DNA of 64,000 nucleotides. Source: Antilocapra americana. Taxonomy: Eukaryota; Chordata; Mammalia; Artiodactyla; Antilocapridae. Below are positions 1-10,526 of this stretch, one piece after another. Below the pieces are notes generated by a model. That model was not told the DNA's origin. It saw nothing but the letters and a program-made list of their open reading frames with translations, and ran no database searches. Position numbers and translations under genes: made by a program. Position 1 is the first letter of the stretch; the number at the start of each line of letters is the position of its first letter. The stretch lies in NCBI GenBank assembly GCA_007570785.1, contig ML660201.1:45408473-45472472 (forward strand), given 5' to 3'.

Positions 1-437
1 AGTTAAAGGGGAAGGTGATGGAGAGAGAGGGAGACGGATGAGAGAAGTCTGGTCTGGCTAAGCCTTACTTCTGTAGGTTTCTGGGATGAAAAGTATCCCT
101 GAAGGAATTCCTTCATGTGGGCCGTACACTTTAGCTCTTTTCCTCCTCATGTGAAAACCTCTGCTCACCAGTATAGTGCACTGAAAAACATGTTCTCTGT
201 CCTGAATATGACTCCCCCTTAAGGGGAAAGTGGATAAGGGGGTTCTGGGCATCTTGCCCCTGGCTCGCCCACCCACCCCTGCCTCACGCTGTTCTGTGGT
301 GGGAACAGATCTTCCTTCAGTCTCGCCTCTTCCACTCTCCTCCCCACCCCTTTCCTCTGACTTGCTGCACAGGTCCCAGGCCTGGAGGAGGTGACGCTGG
401 TTAGACTGCAGCGGGGCCAGGACAGGGCTCAGCTTAC
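1..437. other. DOCK3 intron after exon 32 (partial)
   Basis: Intron sequence after exon 32. I found no further DOCK3 coding sequence here, in particular nothing like the start of the C-terminal tail, and recognised no repeat. Confidence 0.7.
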
Positions 438-554
438 ATGGTAGAGACTGGCCCGCATCATCTGGAACTGATCAATCAGCTTCTTATGCAGAGGGCGCAT
501 CTCTGGGTGCACAAACTTCTCATGAACTGCCAGCCCGACTCCAAGGACATGGAC
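438..554 (-). CDS. DOCK3: DOCK3 exon 32 of window (DHR-2 end)
   Basis: 117 nt, codons w1172-w1210, phase 0 at both ends. It reads VHVLGVGLAVHEKFVHPEMR, then PLHKKLIDQFQMMRASLYH. This is the C-terminal edge of DHR-2. The next exons (proline-rich, SH3-binding tail) are outside the window. The acceptor is CTGGTAG and the donor GTAAGC. Confidence 0.97.
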
Positions 555-654
555 CTACCAGGGTGATAAACAAGGCCATGCTGTTAGCTCGGGAGCAGGT
601 GAGGGGTGCTGCAGCTACCCTGTGGAGCCTCCACACAACTCTGGCAAGGCATAC

Positions 655-738
655 CTGCTCCTGCATGAGTTCCTTGAGCTGAGTTATCTTCTCAGCATCT
701 CCCGGGTGCTTGGTGATGTACTCTTTATCAAAGAAGGC
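655..738 (-). CDS. DOCK3: DOCK3 exon 31 of window (DHR-2 lobe C)
   Basis: 84 nt, codons w1144-w1171, phase 0 at both ends. It reads AFFDKEYITKHPGDAEKITQ, then LKELMQEQ. It follows directly on the nucleotide-sensor loop and is the best discriminator of DOCK3 from DOCK4. The acceptor is TTTCACAG and the donor GTATGC. Only a 100-nt intron separates it from exon 32. Confidence 0.98.
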
Positions 739-1482
739 CTGTGAAAGGAAAGGCCAAGTCCGGAAGACTTCCCAGGGCAACCACTCAGTCTGAGGTGCCA
801 CCTGGAAGGCATCTGGGCTGCCTAACAGGTGCACACACCAACGCGCCTCTAGCACGGCCTGCTGAACCTCCTGAAATCACATGTGTGCTTTTCACATCTA
901 AGGAGGTCTGAAGGTGGCCAAGTAACCTAAGCCTGAATGCTGGTCCCAACTGGCTTGGGCAGGGCAGGCAGGGCTGGTGGCCAGGAGGAGGAGGTTAGTC
1001 TCCCAGCCAGGCCACAACTCACTCCTTGTCAAAGGCTGGGCTCTAGGGCTCCTTCCATAATCAGATGGATTACCTATTCTCTCAGAGTTCAGAGAATAAA
1101 AAGGAAGAAAAGTTCCCAAGGGAGAGCTGTAGCCATGGAGACAGGGAACGGCAGGGAGCCTAAAGCCTCACCCCTGGTGGCTCAGATGGAAAGAATCCAC
1201 CTGCAATGCAGGAGACCCAGTTCAGGCCCTGGGTCAGAAGATCCCCTGGAGGAGGGAATGGCTACCCACCCCAGCATTCTTGCGTGGAAAATCCCATGGA
1301 CAGAGGAGCCTGGGAGGTTATATCCCATGGGTCGCAAAGACTCGGACACGACTGAGCGACTAACACACACTATTCAGGACCATGCTCGGTCAGCCAAGGC
1401 ACAGCCGGGGAGGTGTGCTGGAGAGGCTGCTCTAGGAGGCTGGGCCCTCGGCAGAGGCACTGAGACCCGCGCCCCTGGTTAC
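739..1482. other. DOCK3 intron 30
   Basis: A 744-bp intron holding one Bov-tA SINE (1172-1370). The rest looks unique, including a purine-rich stretch near 980-1000. Confidence 0.8.
1172..1370 (+). mobile_element. Bov-tA SINE (tRNA-Glu derived)
   Basis: It reads 5' to 3' from the tRNA-like head (CCCTGGTGGCTCAGATGG) through the TTCTTGCGTGGAAAATCCCA core to the ACACGACTGAGCGAC tail and a short ACAC run. It sits about 110 bp from the exon 30 donor, antisense to DOCK3. Ruminant-specific. Confidence 0.9.
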
Positions 1483-1662
1483 CTCCTGGTAGCGCGCGAT
1501 GCCTCCGTTGACAGCGGCGTCGATGACGCCATTCAGGCACATGCTCAGCAGGTTGACGTTGCTGTGCACCTGCTTGTGCTGGTACTGGCTGATCAGGGCC
1601 CGCAGCTCCTGGTTCTTGTTCTCGACCACCTGGATGGCATTCTCCAGGGGGCTCACCTCCAC
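1483..1662 (-). CDS. DOCK3: DOCK3 exon 30 of window (DHR-2 catalytic lobe C)
   Basis: 180 nt, codons w1084-w1143, phase 0. It reads VEVSPLENAIQVVENKNQEL, then ISQYQHKQVHSNVNLLSMCL and NGVIDAAVNGGIARYQE. AAVNGG corresponds to the loop that carries the conserved valine nucleotide sensor of DOCK DHR-2 domains. That valine displaces nucleotide-bound magnesium from the GTPase. The acceptor is TGCCCCCAG; the donor reads GTAACC, a departure at +5. Confidence 0.98.
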
Positions 1663-2116
1663 CTGGGGGCACACAGCACGCTGGGTCAGCCCAAGCCCAA
1701 TGACCCTGCACACAGGCCTGAGAGCAAGGGGCTGTGACCCGTGCCACCGAGTCCCCATGCTTGCTCCTGTGGACCTGAGGCTCCCTGGGCCCTTTCTAAT
1801 TTCCTCTTCTGATCTGAAGGCAGTCGGAAGTACAGTGAACACTAAACAATATCAGTTCTAAATGCAGAGGTCTCTGGCTTCCTGAGCTTCAGGGAATAGT
1901 TTCTGCATTTGTAAACTGGGGGAACAAAAATGCCTGCTGCCTAGGGGTGTTGCAGAGATTAAAGGAGAGAAGGAAGGTGAGCAAAGCCTCCAGCACAGGA
2001 CTGCCTGTGGCTCTCCGGCCAGGCAGTTCTCTTTCTCTCTTCTTCCTCAGAAAACGGCCCCCAAGCGAGGAACTGAGGAAGCACTGTGAAACCAGCCCCT
2101 CTGAATCATTTCTCAC
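1663..2116. other. DOCK3 intron 29
   Basis: 454 bp. Around 1904-1975 a weak MIR-like 3' half is readable (TTTGTAAACTGGGG, then a GAGATTAAA block, plus orientation). Nothing else is recognised. Confidence 0.55.
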
Positions 2117-2203
2117 CAGCTCCCTCCTCTCCACTTCGAACCACCGAGAGATGCCTGGCAAGCTGTGGGTCAGGGTCAGCGTGGTGCGCTCGATCCACAG
2201 GCT
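2117..2203 (-). CDS. DOCK3: DOCK3 exon 29 of window (DHR-2)
   Basis: 87 nt, codons w1055-w1083, phase 0 at both ends. It reads SLWIERTTLTLTHSLPGISR, then WFEVERREL. I took the GTGAGA donor after REL rather than the inner GTGGAG because family sequence runs WFEVE followed by two basic residues. The acceptor is CCCTGCAG. Confidence 0.96.
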
Positions 2204-2354
2204 CTGCAGGGAGGGTAGAGGCAGGTTCAGTCCATGAAGCGATTCTCCCCACGCCCCACTTGGCCATGGGAGAGTCACTGATGAGCTCCCAAGAAAGCGG
2301 GTCCGGCCCCAGCCTCGCTGAGAGCACTGACCCTGCTCCCCTAGATGCATTCAC

Positions 2355-2521
2355 CTTGAATTCATTCTCCTTGTCCTTGGGGCCTTTGTGGAAAGGTCGG
2401 TCGTACCGGAACCTCCTGACGTTGTTGACGCGATAGAAGCTCTTGACGCGGTCTGGGACCCTGTCCATCTGCAGGACATCCACGTACTCTGGGATGGGCG
2501 TCACTGCATAGATCTGCAGGT
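2355..2521 (-). CDS. DOCK3: DOCK3 exon 28 of window (DHR-2)
   Basis: 167 nt, completing Tyr w999 and encoding w1000-w1054. It reads LQIYAVTPIPEYVDVLQMDR, then VPDRVKSFYRVNNVRRFRYD and RPFHKGPKDKENEFK. The RFRYDRPFHKG stretch is a DOCK-wide DHR-2 signature. The acceptor is TGCCCAG and the donor GTGAAT. Confidence 0.98.
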
Positions 2522-3513
2522 CTGGGCAGGAGGTGAAGGGAAACTGGACATGAAAGAGAGACGGACCTGAGTGGCTGACCCCTGCCACCCCCACCAAAGG
2601 AGAGGAGACCAACAGAGCCCTTCAAAGGGGCGGCAGCAGCATTTCAAAGAGCAGATGGCACCAAACTTGGTTTGTCTGACTCTCCCTATCCAGCCCCACC
2701 CTGCTCCAGCAGTGAATGCCCTGAGCCCTCAGCCAAGGTGAGGTGTCAGCAGCCAGCAGTTCCCTAGGGCCCCTTTAAGAAGGAAGGGAAAGGGGTCAGG
2801 AGGATACCCTGTAGGAACGAAAAAGGTGCAAAGGCCTAGGCCGGCCCACTGCAGATAAACTGCGCAGTATTCACTGCCAAACAACCTTTTAACAAGATAC
2901 TCTTTAGGATCTTTGTGGAGAGCGAACATGGGTGTCTGCCTGCCCTCCTCTCTCTGGGACTAGCTTGCCACAGCCACGGTGACTGTCATGGAAGCTCAGT
3001 GCGGGGAAGGAGGGGCAAGCCAGTGTTTGCAATCAGACTTCCAAGTGCCCCCGAGACCACAGGAATTCCCCATCTCCTTCCCTACCTGCTCCGACCCATC
3101 CCCTGTGCCTCAGTCCTGACAAAGACTTGAGGTATCAACAGACACACGTGAGAGTGGAGCAGGGCATGGAAGTGGAGCGTCCCTGTGGATACTGGGAGAA
3201 TCCACAGTATCTGCGGCTGGGTGCCAGGAGACCGTTCACGGGTAGGATGGGGACTAAGGTGCTGGCAGTAGCCCACCAGAGGGATAAAAGGTAGCTGATG
3301 ACCAGGCCCCTCAGGGCCAAGGGCATGCCCCTGCCTCCTCTGTGAGGCTCAAGTGCCCCGTTAAGGGTTGGTGAGTGACGTGGACACACTCTGCTTTGGG
3401 ACTTGGGGGGTAACCTGGCTTGTACGGCTAACAGCGTCACAGAGGGGCAACTGACTGGTGGGCCTCCCCTCCCACGGTCCCAGCCCTCCTCCCCTCCATC
3501 GGTCAAAAGATAC
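2522..3513. other. DOCK3 intron 27
   Basis: 992 bp. GC-rich, apparently unique intron sequence. No repeat or gene recognised. Confidence 0.7.
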
Positions 3514-3655
3514 ACTGGGCGTCGCACTGCAGGATAGCATCGTCAGGGTGGTTGGGGTGCTGCATGGCGACGGCCTGCGGGAACTCGCTGAGCATCCTCT
3601 GCTGGAAGGCCTCCAGCCTCTCGTAGTCGTGGCCCCGGCACACGTACTCTTTGTT
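3514..3655 (-). CDS. DOCK3: DOCK3 exon 27 of window (DHR-2)
   Basis: 142 nt, codons w952-w998 plus one base. It reads NKEYVCRGHDYERLEAFQQR, then MLSEFPQAVAMQHPNHPDDA and ILQCDAQ. It belongs to the DHR-2 lobe that contacts the GTPase. The acceptor is TTGTGGCAG and the donor GTATCT. Confidence 0.97.
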
Positions 3656-4584
3656 CTGCCACAAAGGGGAGAGCACACGCCATGCCTCGCCTGCAGCCGC
3701 CCCCCCTTGGCTCCTCAACCTGGGAGCCCCTCGGGCAGGCCTGGGGCACAGCACTCTGCCCTCTATGCTGCCCTAAGGGAAACCATGGTCAAGAAGGGTG
3801 AGGCACAGCAGTGGTGTGGTGTGGCGGCCATGGTGGAAGCTGCAGGAAGCTCGTGGAGGGGGAGGGCTTTTCACATGGGAAGGGATGCTAGTTGGGGGTG
3901 GGTTGTGGAAAACAGCCACGCCTGGACAGAGTCCTGGAAGGTCCATCTGGGTCAGCGGAGTAGAGAAGCGGGGGTCGATCTATGTGTATACAGTGACAAC
4001 CAGGGCAACAAGCCAAGACAGGAAAAGGCACAGCTAGAAGGAACACTGGTGGGGGGCAAATGAAGGGGCTGCTCGTGTATGTCCATGAGGACCGCTATGG
4101 GAGCCACCAGATAATTTACAATAGGAAGGCAATGTGTGCTTTTGTAGGAGGGCTTTTATCAGGTGGGAGAAGCAGTCTAAATGCTGCCCAGTGCCTCGTG
4201 GGCATTTATCAACATCTCTAGCAGCAATTCCTCTGAAACTGTGTCCTCAGACCATCATTCCAACCACACACTTCTTAAGACTTCACGTTATGTCATGTTT
4301 GGTTTGGGTTAGGTCTCAGTGTTTCTCTCTGTGGACTGAAGGCACCCTGAACCCTACTGCCCTGCCTGCTTCACGGCTGGTCCAGAGTGCATGGCCGGAG
4401 GGGGCTCCTCAGAAGCCCTCAGGTGACCTCTGTCTGTCTGTCTGCCTCACCAGATTCACTCTGACAAACAGTGTTAGGCATTGACATGTCTTCAGAGGGA
4501 GGAAGAGAGAGGTTTCAAAGGGCCAGCCCTATGCTTCCTGGTAGAGGGGTCATCACAGGCTAGGCTGTGGGTGACCTCAGTCTT

Positions 4585-4765
4585 TTTTCAAAAAAAAGTT
4601 TTTTATTTTGCATTGGAGTATAGCCAATTAACAACGTTGTGATAGTTTCAGGTGAACAGTGGAGGGACCCAGCCATACATATACATACATCCTTTCTCTC
4701 CCAAACTCCTCTCCCATCCAGGCTGCCATGTAACATTGAGCAGAGTCCCTATGCTATTCAGTATA
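4585..4765 (-). mobile_element. L1 3'-end fragment, antisense
   Basis: A T-rich start followed by TTGCATTGGAGTATAGCCAA, GATAGTTTCAGGTG and CCAGCCATACATATAC is the reverse complement of the cetartiodactyl L1 3' region. Similar blocks recur at 9298 and 48815. It is heavily truncated. Confidence 0.75.
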
Positions 4766-5967
4766 ACCTCAATCTTTCTGGAATAGGATTTTTGCCCAGT
4801 TTTTACTTCTTCTCTTACTATGGGAGAGCTCAGATCCACATGTCCAGATGGATCAGAATGCAAGGACAACAGTGCAAGGGAAGTCAAGGTCAGGGGAAGC
4901 AGGCTGGCCTCCCCAGTGGAACAGACCAGTAGGCAGAGGAGAGAGACATTTACAAGCTCCTTGCTTGATAAGCAGAACTGACAAAGAAGGTTAATTGTGA
5001 AGAACTGGCCTTTTCACGCAAAATGTACAATCCTCGTCAATATCTGTTCATGGGCAAAATGAAGAGAAAAAGAAACTCCCCCAAGACGGGAGGGCTGGAT
5101 GTTTTCCTGTCTCCATGCAGATCAGCAGATAATCACATTTGTGAAGCAACACGGGCAGATGGTCCAGAGGACTCAAGCTGACAGAGCTGGAGTAATAGAC
5201 GGCCTCTGTGTTCAGGGAAGGTCAAAGAGCAGCCTAGCGCTCTGGGGAGGACCCAGCAGGAGAACGGCTCAGTGCATTGACCTTGAGGCTAGCTGTTGGT
5301 TTCCAGTCTGCTCAGGCAAGAGTCCCGGCAGCCCCACGTAGGACGGACCTGGCTGCCACTGCTTTCCCCTCTGTCCTTGCCATTCACAAGGTAAGCGGCT
5401 ACCTCTGCTGGCCTTATTCCATCTGCGGCAGATGAACTGAGCAGCTGAAGGAGGGGGGACAGCATGCAGCCAGGCCAGGCAGATCCATATGCCTGCAACA
5501 TAGCTCCTGGTGTGGAGATGAGGATGGACTGACGGGTGCCATTTCCTGGTTATTCTTCCTCTATCACTGCCACCCTTGAAACCACGTTTGAGTATTTAGA
5601 CTGTAACTGGCTCAGACGCAGGTTTTACGCCAGGTCCTGCCTGTCAGAAAACTCTCAGAGCCCCGAGACACCAATGCTCCCTGTGACGTGAGCATGGGGG
5701 GTGGGAGCCGGGTGGAACCGTGGTGGGGACTTCCTGCTTGACAGGGACAGAAATGGGCCACACCAGTGCTTGATTTTGTAAGAGCCAAAACAGCGATGTT
5801 TTGGAGTAAAATCTAGTTGATGACATTATAAATTGTGGGACTAAACAAGGAGAGTAAAATGGCAATAATGCATAACTTGCAAAGAGAAAATGAGAAAGAA
5901 GTAAGTTATAAGGCTGGAATCATTAGCTTACCAAAGGGCTTTCAAGAGATGCTTTTGGTTCTGAGAA

Positions 5968-6121
5968 TGAAAGAGTCAGTCACTCAGCTGTGTCTGACTC
6001 TTTGCGACCTCATGGACTGTAGCCTGCCAGGCTCCTGTGTCCATGGAATTCTCCAGGCAAGAATACTGGAGTGGGAAGCCATTTCCTTCTCCAGGGGATT
6101 TTCCCGACCCAGGGTTTCTTG
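5968..6121 (-). mobile_element. Bov-tA SINE, truncated
   Basis: Reading the plus strand gives GTGTCTGACTCTTTGCGACC, then CTCCAGGCAAGAATACTGG and CCATTTCCTTCTCCAGGGG, the reverse complement of Bov-tA. The tRNA-like head (right side) is missing after the CCCGACCCAGGG block. Confidence 0.88.
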
Positions 6122-6764
6122 CACTATTCCTTCTTCTACTGACCTCTACCCCCACTGCTGTTGTACGATCTATGTAGATGGGGGCAACAATCATGCCCCG
6201 TCTGATAAGCCTGGGATGGATGGTCCTAGAGAGTGAAGGAGGCCCAGCAGCCTGAGGAAAGCCTCTACTGAGGCACGTTCTGCTCCTAGCAGCCCTTCTG
6301 TGGAACATAATTCGAGTCTTCTGGGGATCACAGTCACGCAGGGTGTGCTTGCTGTCCTCGTCACTATTACTAGTTGCTACAGAAATCATTTTCTTAGCCT
6401 AGAATGACTACTGCCCAGGAAACATGCATGTTGACCTGCCTTATATCCAAAATATGGTCAGCTTGGACTCTGCTGCTTAGCAGACTGACTTCTTTTTAAA
6501 AGAAGCCATTAAGCTCTGTTGACCTTCAATGAGATACCCAGCTTATTACTGCTCACTGGCTAAAGCAATTTCTCCAGTAGGATAGAATCCCAAAAACGTC
6601 AAAGGAATCCGATAAATTTTCCTAGCAGCTTCCTGAGACTTTTGGACATTGAACCTTAGTATGATACTGGAACTGGGAACAATCAGAGCTAGTTTTAGGT
6701 CTCAACTGTAGCTTCTGGGTCCTTCCATCAGCACAGCTTCATTTAGGTCATCTGAGAACAGCTA

Positions 6765-6786
6765 CTTGTAGGCTACAGCCTACAAG
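6765..6786. repeat. Short inverted repeat (10-bp arms, 2-nt loop)
   Basis: CTTGTAGGCT and its exact reverse complement AGCCTACAAG are separated by AC. It is intronic, with no element boundary nearby. Confidence 0.7.
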
Positions 6787-7481
6787 CCCACGCTGACTCC
6801 TCCTGGAGCCTCTGGATTGTGCTAAATAAAGACAAAAAACAATCACGACTGTTCAACTGGTGTCAGTATGTCTGTGCTCAGGCAATCCTTCCACTCTATT
6901 TATATCCCTGCCCAGCTTTTCCAGCCATGGTGGAAAACGGCTGTAGTCACCATGGCCAGAGAACTGGCTGCCTTGGAAAGGCCTTCTTCCCCAGCCAAAC
7001 CCAATGTTTGGCTGGCTCCACAAACCCCAGGAGCAAAAGGGACAATCCTCGGAGATCTCTCACCTCAGTGATTCTCCACCCTGACTGTGCAGCCTATTGC
7101 TGAGGTCAGGGCTGCACTGATGTCCTGTCTGGCAGAGAATAGTCACAACGGAGGATTCCAGGTCCTTGAAACCGAAGGCAGAAGGTTTCTAAACATTATC
7201 TACAGGATATTCTCAAACCCTGGTCATTTCCTGCAATATCCTGGTTGATTTGCTAAGAAAACCACCCTCGTATATTCCAGGTGGCTGCAAAGCAGTTTAA
7301 CTGCAGAGAGAAAGAGTCTAAAGTTGTTAGAACCCAGTTCAGTCAGATAAAGCCAAATTCTTTGGTCAGTCCTTCATAATGAACTATTCATTGCAATAGG
7401 AAAAAGGTTAAATAAGAAAAAAAATTATAAATTATATGTAAAATATGATAGAAGTTCTTGTGACTACCTGAATGGACTCAC

Positions 7482-7586
7482 CCGAAGGAAGAAAGGAAAC
7501 TTCCGGCCATAGAAGCCAACCCGAAAGAACTCGGGCTCCAGGCGCTGCTGTTCCATGATGTTGTCGTAGTAGCTGGCCTCCATTTT
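7482..7586 (-). CDS. DOCK3: DOCK3 exon 26 of window (DHR-2 lobe A/B junction)
   Basis: 105 nt, codons w917-w951, phase 0 at both ends. It reads KMEASYYDNIMEQQRLEPEF, then FRVGFYGRKFPFFLR. The RLEPEFFRVGFYG motif is one of the most conserved DHR-2 stretches. The acceptor is GTTCACAG and the donor GTGAGT. Confidence 0.98.
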
Positions 7587-8902
7587 CTGTGAACGAGAAA
7601 GGCAGCTGCCTGCAGGGTGGTTTGACTGCTAGTGGTATGTCCAAAGCAAGTTCTCCCAGGCCTAAGCAGACACTTGTCTTTTGGAAAGAGAACGTGGTGA
7701 CTCAGTCTAGATAAAAAGTGAGCCCCTAGCTATGATCAACTCCTTGCCAGGGAGCTGCCGGATGGAAAGGAAACCTTCCCTTCCCATCACCACCTGGGGT
7801 GGGGCAACCCCAAGAGGCTGCTCGGACTCTCCTGTGAGTGGACCCAGCCCTGCAGAGACTCACTCAGGCTTCCTGTACTTTCAGGGGCACACGTTTAACA
7901 TGGACTTCCTTTTTTTGTTCAGGAATTTCTGGTTTTGATGATGCTCACTACACCAGCTGACAATAAGTGTTGCCTATAGGTGACACCATCAGTCCAACTG
8001 CATTGCTCTAGTTCATTTACCATCTGACTCAAGATGCTAACAAATGAGGAAGGCTTAGTTACCAGGGTCTTTGTACTGGTCCCAATTTCAGATATTTTAA
8101 ACTTTAAAAGTGGAACTACTATCCATGATGTCAGGCATTACCAAGGTTGGTAAGTTTTTTAGTCTTGACTGACCTGGCTTCAGATTCAGAAAAACGCACT
8201 GAAATTTGACTGAGAAGATGTCCCTAATGCATTCAGTCAAGCCAGCCTGCCAGGGAGCAGCGACCTTCAAAGACCAGAGCAAAAGTTTACTGATGCAGAA
8301 CCTCATCTACTATACAGAGCCTGATCAGGATCAGGGAACACACTGACAAGGGTGCAGGAAGCGGATGAACTGAAACTCCTGACTTCTCTTTGCCAAAGAC
8401 TTAAGCAGTTGTTATGATTCAAAACCTAGCACCAGAAATAGGGAAAAATTTGGTGGAGACCTTCAAAGTCCATTTCACTTATTTTTGAATATTTTGCATC
8501 AAAGAAGGGAAGAACTTTCTTTACTTGGGTGCTTAGGAGTGACCACAAGCCAAGGCAGGGAAACACTAAGATGAGGCATACCTGAACAAATTTATTTCAG
8601 GAGAAGCTTCTTTGTGAAGCTGGGCTGCCACCTCCTCCTTGAACCACCCCCATCCTATCCTGCATACGCTGTTGCTCCCTTCCTTGAGCACCAGTGGCCC
8701 CTGGGGTCTGGAGCATGCAGTAATCTGTCAGGTGTGTGTTTTGCATCTTGAGAGCAGGAACCTTGGCTTCTGCTTCTCCTGCACTGTCCACAGCACTCAA
8801 CCCAGTGCTGAGCTGCTCAGTCAGTGCTCCCTTAGAAGCTGATGCCAGAAAAGCATGAGCACTGCCAGTCAGGCCTGGGGCAGGGGAAGGGGCGAAGCTC
8901 AC
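7587..8902. other. DOCK3 intron 25
   Basis: 1.3 kb, mostly unique. It contains one arm of the inverted repeat (8660-8819), ending 83 bp from the exon 25 donor. Confidence 0.8.
8660..8819 (+). repeat. Inverted repeat arm 1 (probable donor copy)
   Basis: 160 bp that recur in reverse complement at 10367-10526 with three mismatches and no gap. Its surroundings are not repeat sequence I recognise, which suggests this is the original copy. It lies in the intron downstream of exon 25. Confidence 0.95.
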
Positions 8903-8989
8903 CCGAATCCAGCTGAGGCTCTGGTAGTCGTAGAGGCTCTCATACTGACACGCCAGCTCCCTGCACAGTGGGATCCCAAACTCCCAACT
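8903..8989 (-). CDS. DOCK3: DOCK3 exon 25 of window (DHR-2 lobe A)
   Basis: 87 nt, codons w888-w916, phase 0 at both ends. It reads SWEFGIPLCRELACQYESLY, then DYQSLSWIR. It is the only exon between the arms of a 160-bp inverted repeat (8660-8819 and 10367-10526). Skipping would remove 29 residues of DHR-2 in frame. The acceptor is CTGTTGCAG and the donor GTGAGC. Confidence 0.97.
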
Positions 8990-9856
8990 CTGCAACAGAA
9001 ACAGGAACAAGGTTTTAGCATCGCAGGCATCCTCAGAATGGTCCAAGCCTTGCCAAACATATCAGAAGGCACAACTAAAGGCCTCCTGCAACTCATATGT
9101 CACAAAGAACACATGCTCAAAACCAATTTGTGGAGAACACACAGAATTACCACACTAGCTCAGTGCATAGCTTTCAGGATTTTACTCAAATGTTTCTACC
9201 TCCAATAGGCCTCTTTATGACTATCTTGTCAAGGACAAGCACCCACCCTATCCATTCTCTTTTCATTACTCTAAAGCTATCTTCTTTAAAAAAAGCATTT
9301 GCTTTTACAAATTGAAATATGGTTGATTTGCAATACTGTATTAGTTTTAGGTATACAGTAAAGCGATCCAGTTATATAAATAAGACTATATACATACATA
9401 TAAACACATACACACATATATATTTCCCTTTTTAGATTCCACTATAGATCATTATAAGATACTGAATGTAGTTCTCTGTGCTATTTGGTAGGTCCTTGCT
9501 GTTTATCTGTTGTATATATAGTACTTTGTATCTATTAATCCCAAATGCCTAATTTATCCCTCCTCCACCCTTTCCCTTTTGCTAATAATAAATCTGTTTT
9601 CTATATCTTTGAGTCTGTTTCTATTCTATAAATAAGTTCATCTGTATGGTTTTTTAGATTTCATGTGTAAGTGATATACAATATTTGTCTTTCTCTGACT
9701 TGTTCCATGCAGTATGACAATCTCTAGGTCCATCCATGTTGCTGCAAATGGTAGTATTTAATTCTTTTTAATGGCTTAGTAATATTCCACTGCATACGCA
9801 TGTATACACACACACTCCACACACATCTTTATCCATTCATATCCTGATGAACACTT

Positions 9857-9903
9857 TGGTCAGTTCAGTCCAGTAGCTCAGTCATGTCCGACTCTTTGCA
9901 ATC
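9857..9903 (-). mobile_element. Very short BovB/Bov-tA 3' tail nested in L1
   Basis: The insert reads GTCAGTTCAGTCCAGTAGCT and then CAGTCATGTCCGACTCTTTG, the reverse complement of the shared BovB/Bov-tA 3' terminus. It is flanked by the 7-bp repeat AACACTT (9850-9856 and 9904-9910), consistent with a target-site duplication. Confidence 0.75.
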
Positions 9904-10366
9904 AACACTTAGGTTGCTTCTATGCCTTGGCTATTATAAATAGAGCTGATATGAACATGAGGTGCACGTATCTTTCTGATTTAGAGTTATTTTCTTTTCT
10001 GGATATACGCCCCAGGAGTGGGATTGCTGGATCATGTAACTAAATCTTACTCTGTCTTCAGTTTTTTAAGGAACCTCCATATTGTTCTCCATACTGGCTG
10101 CACCAAGAGTGTAGGAGGGTTCCCTTTATTCACACCCCCTCCAGAATTTATTATTTGTAGACTTTTTGATGATGGCCATTCTCACCAGTGTGAGGTGATA
10201 CCCACTGTACCCACTGTTACGATTTGCATCTCTTTAATAATTAGTGATGTTAAACATCTTTTCATGTGCCTGTTGCCTATCTGTATGTTTCTTTCAGAGA
10301 AATGTCTGTTTAGGTCTCCTGCCCATTTTTTGATTGGGTTGTTTGCTTTTTTGATATTGAGCTCTA

Positions 10367-10526
10367 TGAGCAGCTCAGCACTGGGTTGAGTGCTGTGGAC
10401 AGTGCAGGAGAAGCAGAAGCCAAGGTTCCTGCTCTCAAGATGCAAAACACACACCTGACAGATTACTGCATGCTCCAGACCCCAGGGGCCACTGGTGCGC
10501 AAGGAAGGGAGCAACAGCATGTGCAG
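10367..10526 (-). repeat. Inverted repeat arm 2 inserted in an L1
   Basis: Reverse-complement copy of 8660-8819, 157 of 160 bases identical. It interrupts the antisense L1 at 9298-10966. The uninterrupted L1 at 42525-42560 shows about 20 bp of L1 replaced at the join. It carries no poly-A and no visible target-site duplication, so it does not look like retrotransposition. Confidence 0.93.

Larger units (their letters stand above)
3656..7481. other. DOCK3 intron 26
   Basis: 3.8 kb with an antisense L1 3' fragment (4585-4765), a truncated Bov-tA (5968-6121) and a short near-perfect palindrome (6765-6786). The rest is unique. Confidence 0.75.

Noticed and set aside
937..1737. A 266-codon plus-strand open frame
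   Set aside because: It runs through a Bov-tA SINE and antisense through exon 30. It has no domain, no family likeness and no splice context. Antisense openness over a coding exon explains it.
2117..2140. A shorter exon 29 ending at an internal GTGGAG donor
   Set aside because: It would also keep frame, but it would remove VERREL. The WFEVE-plus-basic-residue continuity with the DOCK family and the better GTGAGA donor support the longer exon.
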